A stretch of 64,000 bases of DNA from Tillandsia leiboldiana (Eukaryota; Streptophyta; Magnoliopsida; Poales; Bromeliaceae). A program made the translations under genes and the position numbers. Below, piece after piece: positions 46,603 to 58,143 of the stretch. The stretch spans positions 78,443 to 142,442 of the forward strand of contig JAQNDB010000101.1 of assembly GCA_029204045.2 (NCBI GenBank). Direction: 5' to 3'. The notes under the pieces were generated by a model. That model was given only the letters and a program-made list of their open reading frames with translations. It ran no database searches and had not been told where the DNA came from. Positions within the stretch are counted from its first letter, which is position 1, and each line of letters begins with the position of its first letter.

Positions 46603-46929
46603 ATAAGGTGGGGAATTCTGCCGAAATTGGGTGACCTCTCCCCTTGCTCCCTTGCTTTTCGATTCGAAGCATGATAGTAGCCTGTTAGAGGCGTTAGGTA
46701 ATTATGATATTGATTGCCTGTATAGACGGATTCAGATGAAAAAGAGCAACTGTTGGTTGCGAGAGATAGGGGAATAGTTGTGTATGTGCAAAGAGACACA
46801 GAGGAAAAGTGCAACTGTTGGTTGCCAAACATATATGATGAATATGCATGCGTAGAGATAATTATTATTTTATGAATGAGATGAAAATAATTGCATGCAT
46901 GAAAAGATCAGCTATTCATGATTATGAGC

Positions 46930-47560
46930 ATGTTAGGGTATAACCCTAGGAATCACGTGACATAAGGGGACAACAGTTGTTGGTAGTAAGACTAGGAGAA
47001 AACCTAGTATAGGGGTTTGACGAGTGACATCAACTTAGGAGTTATCGTAGGGAGGAGGAGTGGCATGGTCTTAGGTAAAGGAAACCTAAGGAGAACTAGT
47101 GATCAACATAGAGTGAGAGAACTCTAGGATGAGTATGGCATGGAACTTAGGTAAAGAGAACCTAAGGTGAACTAGTAGTCAGCATAGAGTCTAGGAACTC
47201 TAGGACAAGTATGACATGGAACTTAGGTAAAGGGAACCTAAGTTGAGCTAGAAGAGTTTAAACTCACAGACAGAAAAATAGAGTCATGTTGACTCTAGGA
47301 TTCAGTAAAGAATCAAGAGAATGGAAAAATGGATCAAGTGTGGAGACATGAAAGGGAAAATAGGAAATTAGAGTCAATGTAACTCTAAGATAATAGTGGA
47401 ATCATGAAATTAGAGTCAGTGTAACTCTAAATTAATAGTGGAACAGGAAAATTGAGTTAAGTTAACTCTAGGATTCAATGAGGAATCAGGAAAGTGGGAT
47501 GAGATCCCAAGGTTAAAGAATTAAATAAATATAACCCTAGAAAGTCATAGGGTGGTTGGG
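46930..47560 (+). repeat. String of small hairpins in X 5' LTR
   Basis: About a dozen inverted repeats with 6-7 bp arms and 5-8 nt loops in 630 bp. Examples: CTTAGGT/ACCTAAG (47070, 47146, 47222), TAGAGT/ACTCTA (47109, 47185) and TTAGAGT/ACTCTAA (47368, 47410). The 3' LTR has the same string at about 53700-54320. Confidence 0.7.
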
Positions 47561-48541
47561 TAAATGAACAATAAGTTTAACTTCAATTTGAGTTAAGTAA
47601 AGGGAAAGTAAAATGTTTAAGAGCACAGGGGACTCTCTGGTTACCCGTGTGGCAAGGCCTAGGGTAAGGAATGAAAAAGTGGTTAATAAGCAAGACAAGC
47701 AAATTGCTCAAGATAGAGCTAAAATTTGGTTAATAAGCAAGACAAGCAAATTGCTTAAAATAAAGAGAATGAAAAGAGAATGTAAATGACGCTTTCGAAT
47801 TTGAGACTCGCCAAGTGGAGCAGGACTCCCTGGGCAGTGACCCGTCGGACGAGGTACTTTCGAAAGGCTTAAAGTGAAAGTAATGAGCTGAATGCTCAAA
47901 GGAAAGAGAAAGTGATTTGCCAGTGGCAAAAGGGAGCTATAAGCTCGAATAAGAAAGAAAAGCAAGTGTTCTAAGGCAAAGAGGCTAAGAACTAAAGTAA
48001 AAGAGAAAGAAAAAGAAAAGAAAAGAAAAGAAAGAAAATATAAAGATAAAACGGGCGTACCTGCGGGGAGGAAACGTGACCCTTGTTGGAGGAGCGGCAG
48101 GATCCCTCTCCCGGGCAGTGACCCGTCTGGCACGTTTCTCCCGTAGGACGGGGTAACACTTGCGAGTGTTATCGGCAACCTTAGAAATCTTATCTTATGG
48201 TAGCAGGACTACCAGGCTGGGGCCCGTTGGATAAGAATTTCTGAGGGTTAACTTGAACTAAAGCACCAGAATTTAAAGAAATAAAGAGAAATTAGAGTGG
48301 CCAAGGTGGCCGGGCTAGTTGACCCTGTATACAGCGGCATAGTGGCCGAGTTGGTGCTTAGCAGCCTGGTATGGCTAGACAGAGTAGTGCTGGGATGATG
48401 AGTATATACAGATAGTGTAGTGATTCATATATATTGCATAGCCGCATTTTGATATTGAGGATTTTAGTTTCCTAGCACTATTATTATTGCTTCCATTGAA
48501 CCAAGTGGTGTAGGACACTTTATCTCGGTGGTTGAACCCAC

Positions 48542-48564
48542 TGGGAACTATGTCGTAGTTCTCA
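48542..48564 (+). ncRNA. Pre-acceptor hairpin of X LTR
   Basis: TGGGAACTA/TAGTTCTCA with one G-U pair, same position and flanks as the TGAGAACTAC hairpins of Y and V. Confidence 0.55.
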
Positions 48565-48580
48565 CACCCCTTGGGTGACT

Positions 48581-48604
48581 CCCCCCCCCCCCCCCCCCCC
48601 CCCC
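48581..48604 (+). repeat. C24 homopolymer
   Basis: Twenty-four C followed by ACAGG, at the place where other LTRs have a pyrimidine tract before CAG. Length may be affected by sequencing. Confidence 0.85.
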
Positions 48605-49058
48605 ACAGGTTCTGGTATGGATGCAGCGATCGCGACGGTTCAGAGGCAAACGCCGAGGTATACGACAGGGGCAAGGGCCCAACAGCATAGAGACCTAGAG
48701 GGTCTAGCAGAGGTATCCCTTTATATATGTTTATTGAGTGAACCTTGTATGGTGAGGAAATCATGTAAAAGAGTTGTAATAATTTTATTTGCAAGTTCAG
48801 AAATGTAAAGTGTAACAAGTTTAAGTTATGGTTCACTCTGGTATGCTTTCATTTCCGCATTAACTAATTGTTATTGAATGAAAGTTTTAAATTTGTAGTG
48901 ATTTTTAGTACTCTGATATTGAGCTTCCGCATACACTTGTTGTGTTATTATGGATGTTACCGTTCCTTTCGGGTAGGAAAAGGTCTTACCCGATTGGCGG
49001 GTCTGTTAGCGTGCCCGAACCGTACAAATTGGCGGACTCGGGGCGTGACAGATTAGAG

Positions 49059-49070
49059 TGGTATCAGAGC
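49059..49070 (+). other. Primer-binding site of X
   Basis: TGGTATCAGAGC, 8 nt after the 5' LTR end. Confidence 0.92.
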
Positions 49071-49212
49071 CTAGGAATAGTCCTAGGTGGTTAGCAACCT
49101 TAGGGAGACCCTAGGGATTAGCACGAGAGAGTGTGTCGATTATTGGGCGAAAGTATTCGATTGGTTATTGTTGTCCCTAAAAAGGATGTTGGGACTGATC
49201 GAGGGCGGCGAG

Positions 49213-49269
49213 CTTTCATTCTTCGGATATTACGTTGGCGGCCAACAACGTAATGTAGGAGATGAAAAG
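49213..49269 (+). ncRNA. Leader stem-loop of X
   Basis: ATTACGTTG/CAACGTAAT, nine perfect pairs, loop GCGGCCAA of 8 nt with a GGCC centre. Compared with Y, V and the array, a T-A pair has become C-G through matching changes on both arms. Outer stem CTTTCAT-CTTC/GGAG-ATGAAAAG. The core starts 172 nt from the primer site. Confidence 0.65.
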
Positions 49270-52020
49270 GAGTACCCTCCTATACTTTCTCATGATTGAG
49301 TCCTCGAGCCTTTTCGTCGGTACATAGACTGCGCGTTGTTCAAACGGCTAAATTTGGGCTAGTTGTTTCGTTGTGGTGTGCATATTGGCGATGACACCAC
49401 ATAGGGAAACGCATCTGTTTCGACTCGAGTCACGAGAGGGCTCGGGGTCAAACGACGAACACGGGCTACGATAGCTGATGACCGCACTTGTTGGTGTGGT
49501 CTAGCAGCAGGTCAAGCTTCTTGCCGCTAGACGGGAACTTCCCGCCGACAGGCAGACAGATTCCGACGCCTATAGGTGGCGTCAATGTGACAGTCGGAGC
49601 AGCTCAATAGGCTCCGGTGGCTGATATCGCAGCTAGCTGAGGCTGTATAGATGACGTGTGAGTATACGGCGTCGCCGCCTATTGGGGCGACCGTAGAGCG
49701 GGTGGCAGTGGCCGCCGAGCTTTTGTCGGCGAACCCCGCACCTTCAGCAAAGAGTGTTATAAGCTTGTGTCAGCTAATTTGCTGGCAAAGTATGGTTGGA
49801 AAGGTCCAGTGAGAGACCGACTTGTAGAACGCTGGTGATCGCTATATTGCGAGAACCAAGTAAATATGTCCTAAAGGTTAGGGCAAGAAAGGTTTACGGG
49901 CCTAGAGTAGGCTTCAGGATGCGTGGACCTCTCGAAAGAGCGAGAGTTTTACTGGCGCCGTTCTAATGAATGGGTGTAATGGCAAGGATTGCCACCGCAG
50001 GATTTGAGTGTTAATCACCAGGATGGTGAACTGTTATTGTGGTGCCTCGACCCAGTAGGAAGAGTGCACAAGCGCCGTAGGGGTACGTAAGCGAATCGCT
50101 TAACGGTGGGTTTTCGCGAGTTAGCGTGGGGACGTAGGATGCCCAACTGTTTGGGTGCTCATGGAGCACAGTTATCGTTTAGCCAGAGAGAGCTGATTAG
50201 GAGGCACATTAGCCTTTGCCCAGTGTGGCCAGAGTTGATAGAGAGTTTTGGGTCGTGGATTGACGACTGGTTGGTTGGTTTTGCTCAGTGAGCATAGTGG
50301 TCGCGTGGCGACGATTAGCGGGTTCGCTTGGGGACAATCCGTGCCTGGACCATGTTTGTGGACTGTGGGCCTGTAGCCCAGTGGGCAGGCGCAGTCAGCT
50401 GTGAGAGGCAGCGGCCCGAGACCTGATGGCGGGGCATGATAGAGATTTGGCCGGGACGGTAGTCCGAGCGATGACCCGGGGACGTGGAATGCCACGTGTG
50501 AGCATTGAGGCTATTAGTACACTGAGATTAGTACACTGAGAGTGTGATATGACCAGGCCGTAGAGCTAGTGGTGATTGAGGTACTGTAGCTCCTAGTGGG
50601 AGTGTTGGTGTAGTAATCCTAAGTGAGGATCTACCCGTATGATGATTGGGTCTGTGTGCTAGTGAGAGCCATTATACAGCATTGGATTAGTTTTGGGCTA
50701 TAGGCCCTATTGGACCGTGGTCTGTGAACCTATTAGTAGTCCGAGATATCGGGTTAGCTGATAACCCGTGGTCTTAGAACGCTAGCAGCATGTGAGATAG
50801 TTGAGGACTTGTGGATTGGCCTTTGCACTCCACATTAGGCAGCGGAGTGACCGGAAAATGCGGTAAATGTAACTAGTTGCAGATGCAACCTCCTTGGGAA
50901 AGATAAAATGACTGCGGAATTAAAATGAAGATTTCGCAAGACGAGACTTCGCCATTTGTGGCAATTGAGAGAGCAAGTGCTCAAATGTGTCTCTCACCTA
51001 CTTGGTGAAAATGGCCAGACACCAGGTCTGAGTTGTCCCTGAGTTGAGATAGGGATCCAGGAATGAGCTGCTCGTGTAATTATGGGCGAGCAGGCAATGT
51101 GATGCCGGTCACGAGGTTCAGTGAGCCCAGTAGTGAGGGCAAGTTTCCCCCCCTCTTGATCAAGTAGGAGTCGGGATGTGACTCAAAGTTTCGAGGACGA
51201 AACTTATTTTAAGGGGGGTAGAATGTAATGAACCGGAATTTTGGTATATAAATAAATGTAAATAAAATGGTATGAAATGCTATTTTGTTGAATTTATTGA
51301 GGTAAAGGATGACCTGGAAACGAATTGGGCCCAAATCGGGATTAGAATGTGAGATCTTGAATCTTACATGAGAAAGTGGGCCCAGATTGTAAGTGGAAAA
51401 TTCACAGTTTCGGAAAATTCCGAGAAAATTACGGGAGCTCCGTAAATGTGTTTTAAGGCCACAGTAAAAGTTTCGCGTTGATCGGACACCCGGATAGAGA
51501 GAACGGGCTCCGCCAGCGAATTCAAATGTAGTGGGACTTTGGGCGACCCAGAAGTGGTCCAAACTGAAAAATTAAAGTGTCATGTGGTAAATCAAGTTAA
51601 ACTGTGGCTGCCCGTCAAATTTGAGCGAAAACGGGCGAGAAACGGGCAAGAACGGACGAAAACGGGCGAAACTGGGCTTGGGCCCAAGTTTCGGGCGCCC
51701 GAAAGTGGGAACCGGGCGCCCGGAAAGTACTGTAGCAAACCGGTTTTCGGGCTACAGCGAACCGGGTTTGTGCACTGTAGCGAACCGGTTACTGTAGCAG
51801 CCCGGTCCGGACCTTGATGCGCCCGAAAATTACTGTAGCGCGCCCGAAAGTTACTGTTGTCACGGATCCCGAGGCAGTGGCACGGATCCCGAGGCAGTTG
51901 GCACGGATCCCGAGGCGGCGGGCGCTAATCCCGAGGCAACGGGCACGAATCCCGAGGCAAGTTTTCGCGCGCGGCGCGCTGTGGCGCGCGGCCCGAGGCG
52001 CGTGGTAGGTGGGGAAGCGC

Positions 52021-52229
52021 CACGTGGTGCTTCCTCATTGGTCGCCCTGACCGAGGGAGCGGGGCGCATCGGGAACACGCGCGAGGCACTGTAGCGGTGT
52101 CAGCGGGGGAGGCCACGTGTCGGCCTCCCATTCGTCGGTCAGCGCGACGTGACGTGCTGACGCGACGGGACGCTGCGGCCGGTGTCAGCGCGGGGAGGTG
52201 GTGCGGTCCACGTGTCGCCTCCTGGTTGG
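52021..52229 (+). promoter_or_regulatory. ERSE-I-like elements in X 3' LTR
   Basis: CACGTG-N10-ATTGG at 52021-52041, CACGTG-N10-ATTCG at 52114-52134, and CACGTG-N10-GTTGG at 52209-52229. Confidence 0.6.
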
Positions 52230-52677
52230 CCGCCGCTGTTCGTTGGTCGCGGTGCACAGGTCCAGGGCCACGTGTCGCCTCATCGTTGCCCGAAAGTCCG
52301 GAAATGGCCTATAAAGGCCCGAAATGGCTCATTTTTCCTCCTTTTCTCCGTTTTGGCTTCACCCGAGCGTACCAGGAGGCGAACCGGGCGATTTCGCCCG
52401 GGGTTTTCGAGGGCGCACGAGCGCGCCGCGGACTCCGTGGAGCGCGCAGGACGTTCCAAAGAGCCTAGTGGACACGTTGGACGACGCGACGATGTTGAGG
52501 TAGGTCCCGTATGCCATTTTGCGGTATTTTTGTCGCAGTTCTTACATTTTCTTTTGGATTTTGTATTTGACCCCCATGCCTATGTGCGTGTTAGGGACCA
52601 AGTTTTACTGTACCGTTTTACTGCGCAAGTTTCGCGGGCATTTTGGGCGCGGCTCGTTTTGCGTGCCGCTCATGGAG

Positions 52678-53301
52678 ATATGCACCGTTTTGCGTGCGGA
52701 TTCGACAAATATGCGCAGTTTTGGGCGTAGGCTCGGAAAATATGCACCGTTTTGCGTGCAAAGTTGAAAATGGAACGTGCACCGTTTTGCGTGCCAATAC
52801 AAGGTTTGTGCTTTGTTTTGCGTGCGGGTTGGACCAATGCGCGTAGTTTCACGAGTAGATTCTAATAAGTTACATCATTTTTCGTGCAGGGCTAGGAAAA
52901 ATATGCACCGTTTTGCGTGCAACCCTACAGTCAGACGTGCACCATTTTGCGTGCAGTTTCGAGGTACGTGCACCGTTTCGCGTGCAGTTCGTGTTGTCGC
53001 GCACAATTTTGCGTGCCGATCCTAATATTGTGCATCATTTTTCTTGCAGGGCTAGGAAAAATATGCACCGTTTTGCGTGCAACCCTACAGTCAGACGTGC
53101 ACCGTTTTGCGTGCAGATTTGAGGTACGTGCACCGTTTCGCGTGCAGATCGTGTTGCCGCGCATCGTTTTGCGTGCCGGCTGAAGTGGCGCGCACCATTT
53201 TTAAGTATGGATTTTAATGACATGCATCGTTTTGCATGCAGGATTGTAGGACGTGCACCGTTTTGCGTGCGGACTCGAGGGATGTGCACCGTTTTGCGTG
53301 C
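52678..53301 (+). repeat. TGCACCGTTTTGCGTGC repeats in X 3' LTR
   Basis: Same block as 21411-22034 with scattered substitutions; several motif copies differ between the LTRs only by single bases. Confidence 0.8.
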
Positions 53302-53699
53302 AAGCTCGAGGAGACAAGTGGAATCGCGCGGAGACCAATTGCAAGTGTCTACAAGCAATTGGGGACACCATAAGGTGGGGAATTCTGCCGAAATTGGGTG
53401 ACCTCTCCCCTTGCTCCCTTGCTTTTCGATTCGAAGCATGATAGTAGCCTGTTAGAGGCGTTAGGTAATTATGATATTGATTGCCTGTATAGACGGATTC
53501 AGATGAAAAAGAGCAACTGTTGGTTGCCAGAGATAGGGGAATAGTTGTGTATGTGCAAAGTGACACAGAGGAAAAGTGCAACTGTTGGTTGCCAAACATA
53601 TATGATGAATATGCATGCGTAGAGATAATTACTAATTTATGAATGAGATGAAAATAATTGCATGCATGAAAAGGATCAGCTATTCATGATTATGAGCAT

Positions 53700-54320
53700 G
53701 TTAGGGTATAACCTTAGGAATCACGTGGCATAAGGGGACAACAGTTGTTGGTAGTATGACTAGGAGAAAACCTAGTATAGGGGTTTGACGAGTGACATCA
53801 ACTTAGGAGTTATCGAAGGGAGGACGAGTGGCATGGTCTTAGGTAAAGGAAACCTAAGGAGAACTAGTGATCAACATAGAGTGAGAGAACTCTAGGATGA
53901 GTATGGCATGGAACTTAGGTAAAGAGAACCTAAGGTGAACTAGTAGTAAGCATAGAGTCTAGGAACTCTAGGACAAGTATGACATGGAACTTAGGTAAAG
54001 GGAACCTAAGTTGAGCTAGAAGAGTTTAAACTCACAGACAGAAAAATAGAGTCATGTTGACTCTAGGATTCAGTAAGGAATCAAGAGAATGGAAAAATGG
54101 ATCAAGTGTGGAGACATGAAAGGAAAAATAGGAAATTAGAGTCAATGTAACTCTAAGATAATAGTGGAATCATGAAATTAGAGTCAGTGTAACTCTAAAT
54201 TAATAGTGGAACAGGAAAATAGAGTTAAGTTAACTCTAGGATTCAATGAGGAATCAGGAAAGTGGGATGAGATCCCAAGGTTAAAGAATTAAATAAATAT
54301 AACCCTAGAAAGTCATAGGG
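53700..54320 (+). repeat. String of small hairpins in X 3' LTR
   Basis: Second copy of the hairpin string at 46930-47560. Most arms stay complementary; one first arm (tagggtataacctta) has a mismatch. Confidence 0.65.
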
Positions 54321-56449
54321 TGGTTGGGCAAATGAACAATAAGTTTAACTTCAATTTGAGTTAAGTAAAGGAAAAGTAAAATGTTTAAGAGTACAGGGGA
54401 CTCTCTGGTTACCCGTGTGGCAAGGCCTAGGGTAAGGAATGAAAAAGTGGTTAATAAGCAAGACAAGCAAATTGCTCAAGATAGAGCTAAAATTTGGTTA
54501 ATAAGCAAGACAAGCAAATTGCTTAAAATAAAGAGAATGAAAAGAGAATGTAAATGACGCCTTCGAATTTGAGACTCGTCAAGTGGAGCAGGACTCCCTG
54601 GGCAGTGACCCGTCGGACGAGGTACTTTCGAAAGGCTTAAAGTGAAAGTAATGAGCTGAATGCTCAAAGGAAAGAGAAAGTGATTTGCCAGTGGCAAAAG
54701 GGAGCTATAAGCTTGAATAAGAAAGAAAAGCAAGTGTTCTAAGGCAAAGAGGCTAAGAACTAAAGTAAAAGAGAAAGAAAAAGAAAAGAAAAGAAAAGAA
54801 AGAAAATATAAAGGTAAAACGGGCGTACCTGCGGGGAGGAAACGTGACCCTTGTTGGAGGAGCGGCAGGTTCCCTCTCCCGGGCAGTGACCCGTCTGGCA
54901 CGTTTCTCCCGTAGGACGGGGTAACACTTGCGAGTGTTATCGGCAACCTTAGAAATCTTATCTTATGGTAGCAGGACTACCGGGCTGGGGCCCGTTGGAT
55001 AAGAATTTTTGAGGGTTAACTTGAACTAAAGCACCAGAATTTAAAGAAATAAAGAGAAATTAGAGTGGCCAAGGTGGCCTGGCTAGTTGACCCTGTATAC
55101 AGCGGCATAGTGGCCGAGTTGGTGCTTAGCAGCCTGGTATGGCTAGACAGAGTAGTGCTGGGATGATGAGTATATATAGATAGTGTAGTGATTCATATAT
55201 ATTGCATAACCGCATTTTGATATTGAGGATTTTAGTTTCCTAGCACTATTATTATTGCTTCCATTGGACCAAGTGGTGTAGGACACTTTATGTGAGGTCC
55301 CGGAATCCCCCGCGTAGGATTTGCTGGTTGTTGGGAGTCTTTGTGCGCGTGTCGGGCCCAAGAAATGGATTTGTGATGCAAATTGAGATTTAGTTTGCAT
55401 CACTGGAGGCCTGCGTGGTCTGTCGGTGGTGTTTGCGCGCAATTTGGACACAAGTGTTGGACTTTGGGCTTAAAGGAGATCCCGTGGGAAATTGGAGGAC
55501 CCGTCGGGTGTTTGGAAGTGGTTTCGCGCGATTCAGATGTCAAAATTGGACTCCGGGCGAAGTTTGGATAAGAGTTTACCTCTCCGTTCGCCTTCGGGAA
55601 TTTTTAGAGTTGGAATTTGGCAAATCGGACTTTAAAAATGGACCCGGCGCGAAAATCGGATCGAGTGGGCTATCCGGGGGCACTCCGCAATTTTCGGATG
55701 AGAATTTGGAGAAATAGACATCGTTTTTGGATTCAGCGCGCGAAATCGCTAAGAATGGACTATTTACTTGTTTGTTTTGGAGCCCGGATGAAGTGCGCGT
55801 TTTTCGAGGCGAGGCGCAGCATGAATCCCGAGTTTTGGCGACACGGAAATCGAGGCGGGCGCGCGGCTCGGGGAGCGTACGGGCGCGGCAGTGCGCACTG
55901 GCGCGCTTCGGCAAGGATCGCGCGGGGGCCGCCACGTGGCGGCCCCCCATTCGCGCCCGCGCGGACGCGGGGTGCGCGCGTCCGTGCGGCGCGCTCGGTG
56001 TCCCGCGCCTACGCGGGCGCGGTGTAATGCGCCCGTGTGGCGCGTGCCTTGCCGCGCCCGCGTGGCGCGCGGTGACGCGGCCACGTGGCGGGCGCGCGTC
56101 TGCCTGGACCTAGAGCACCCGCCTGGGTGTTGTGGACCGGCGGTGTGGACCATCCCTCTTTTTCCTCTTCTTCTTCTTTCTCCCCCGCACGCCACCTTCT
56201 TCCTTTCTTTTCCTTTCTTCTTCAACCGAGCGAGAGGGGGTTTGAGGGAGGAGATGGTGGGTTGTGTGGCGTGGCGTCGTGGGCCTCGTGGAGCGTGCGA
56301 AGTTCGCCGGCGGAGCGTTTCGGCGGCGGCGGCGCAGTCGGGTAGGTCCCGTGTGCTAATTTTACGGTATTTTTGGCACAGTTTTGGAGCGATATTTTGG
56401 ACTGTGAATTGACCCTCTTGCTCTTATCTGTGTTTGGGACTGTGTTCTT

Positions 56450-56820
56450 CTGCACCGTTTTGCGTGCGGTCCCCGACGGCGTGCTCCGTTTTGCGTGCGG
56501 ACTCCGTTTTGCGTGCGGACTCCGGCACCGTGCACCGTTTTGCGTGCGGATTCCTGCACCGTGCACCGTTTTGCGTGTGGACTTCGTTTTGCGTGCTGAC
56601 TCCGGCACCGTGCACCATTTTGCGTGCGGATTCCGGCACTGTGCACCGTTTTGCGTGCGGACTCCATTTTGCGTGCGGACTCCGGCACCGTGCACCGTTT
56701 TACGTGCGGACTCCGTTTGGCGTGCGGACTCTGGCACCGTGCACCGTTTTGCGTGCGAATTCCGGCACTGTGCTCCGTTTTGCGTGCGGACTCCGGCAGC
56801 GGACATCGTTTTGTGTGGGG
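56450..56820 (+). repeat. CACCGTTTTGCGTGC repeats in V LTR
   Basis: About 14 copies of the X-type motif, but with a different spacer (mostly GGACTCCGGCACCGTG or shorter). Flanked, as in X, by GGTAGGTCCC on the left and gagaccaattgcaagtg on the right. Confidence 0.8.
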
Positions 56821-58115
56821 ATCGCGTGGAGACCAATTGCAAGTGTCTACGAGCAATTGGTGGCAAATCGAGGTGGGTGGCCTTATCTCCAAGTTTTATG
56901 GACTGTACAGTAATTCTATTGATGTAGGACTATGCATGATAGTTTATTTCCTTGTGTAGCATGCTAGATTGTTGGAATGGTTATTCCTTTTATCATCTGT
57001 TAACATAGTTATCTTGGAACTTGACCTAGCACCCCCGTCATATGTTGCATGTGTAACCAGACCAGTAGAAAACCCTCACTTGGGCTAGGGTTATTTATGT
57101 TTAGACACCCACACTGTTTTTCTATCCCTGGACATAGTGTTATCCTCGCCCGGGTAGTGGGCCGAGAGGTCGGGATTTTCTTTTAGTGTGGGATGCGTTT
57201 GCACTCGTGCTTGGGAGCAGAGTGGAGTCTGGTAGTTGTAGTGGGTTGCTTATCTGTGCCGGGAGCCGTTTGGGTAAACGGTAGTCCCGGGAGGTCTAGT
57301 ATCCCTGTTGCGCTGTCGTGGGAGGGAGCCGTTGAGCAGGCGGTAGTCCCGGGCCGTCGAGTATCTTCCGGCCAGTGTTGTTGGGAACCGTTGGGGTTAA
57401 CGGTGATCCCAGGTCGTTGAGTGTTGTCCGACCAGTATTGTTAGCTTGAGTTGTGGGTCGTTCCTGGCTGTGGAGTACCTCCAGCCAGTGTGCCTTGTGC
57501 TGCGAGCTGTTGGAGAGGCTAGTGTCTCGTGTTTCGTGTGAGCTGATCGGCTGAGTCGTAGAGAGTGCTCCGACTGTTGTGCGAGATATTTGGGGATCTT
57601 GAGTCCTACCGTTCTGAGAGTGAGCGTGGATCTTGACTATAGCCTGCTTATGCCAATGTTTGATACTCTATGCCGCGCCGTTTTCCTCAGTTGGAGTCGC
57701 GTCCCTGAGATGCCGCTGTGGATATGATGGTTGGCCTGTTGAGGCAGTTTTCCGCAGTGGATGCAACGATGGGCCTGTTGAGGCAGTTTTGCGCGAAGGG
57801 TGAGTTAGTCGGGCAGGACGCCCCACGTAAATCCCGTCCTCATGTGGATGTGTGGTAGTGGGCAGGTGCGTTCCTAGTCGACAGGCGCAGGCTTGACTGG
57901 ACCCTATGAGGCAGTCAGTTCGATTGGGTCTATTGAGCACCTTGGGTGCGAGTGGTCTCTTTTACTTTCATCTGTTCCACTTTTTGAGTATCTAATTAGA
58001 GGTATGGTAGCTGTAGAGTAGCTCCAGCTTTTCTTGTTCAGATTTTATTGCACTGTTATCTTTTACCTCTAGTAGACTTAGTGGGCAGACCGTTGGGCTT
58101 GTTGACGGCACCCAC

Positions 58116-58143
58116 TGAGAACTACTGTGGGAAGTAGTTCTCA
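58116..58143 (+). ncRNA. Pre-acceptor hairpin of V LTR
   Basis: TGAGAACTAC/GTAGTTCTCA, ten perfect pairs. Followed by a pyrimidine tract and CAG|GGACTTCT. Confidence 0.55.

Larger units (their letters stand above)
19849..49050 (+). repeat. 5' LTR of X, interrupted by the tandem array
   Basis: LTR parts are 19849-22106 and 46608-49050; ATAAG is duplicated around the array. U3 has repeated ACTGTAGC motifs, a short tandem repeat and G-box/CCAAT pairs. TATA box at 21043, AG|GTAGGT donor-like site at 21233, then the TGCACCGTTTTGCGTGC repeats. Past the array comes an AT-rich stretch full of small hairpins, a C24 run, and a terminal hairpin CGGGTA/TACCCG (48970-48992). Confidence 0.88.
49051..51223 (+). 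other. Internal region of X (non-coding)
   Basis: Holds leader, stem-loop and a possible relic of a gag start at about 49392 (ATGACACCACATAGGG), then degenerate sequence without gag core, knuckle, protease or polymerase motifs. Ends in the hairpin AAGTTTCG-AGGA-CGAAACTT and the purine tract AAGGGGGG (51211-51218). Confidence 0.82.
19849..55290 (+). mobile_element. Large non-autonomous Ty3-type element X, with nested array
   Basis: 5' LTR (19849-49050, carrying the 24.5-kb array), internal region of 2173 bp, and 3' LTR cut by element V at 55290. Removing the array leaves a 4.70-kb LTR. Termini are TGTAATGAACCGG and CGGGGCGTGACA. The internal region lacks gag and pol, so X is a LARD-like element that would depend on proteins of another element. 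It is inserted in the W gag; CTTAG precedes it. The 3' LTR lacks about 106 bp near 20914-21020 that the 5' LTR keeps. Confidence 0.85.
51224..55290 (+). repeat. 3' LTR of X, truncated by V
   Basis: Same sequence as the 5' LTR without the array, including the empty ATAAG site. Lost about 106 bp between 52285 and 52286 relative to the 5' copy. Stops at ...GGACACTTTA where V begins. Confidence 0.9.

Noticed and set aside
47708..48178. 156-codon minus-strand hydrophobic frame, repeated at 54476-54946
   Set aside because: Antisense to a purine-rich stretch of the X LTR; hydrophobicity follows from base composition and the repetition from LTR duplication.
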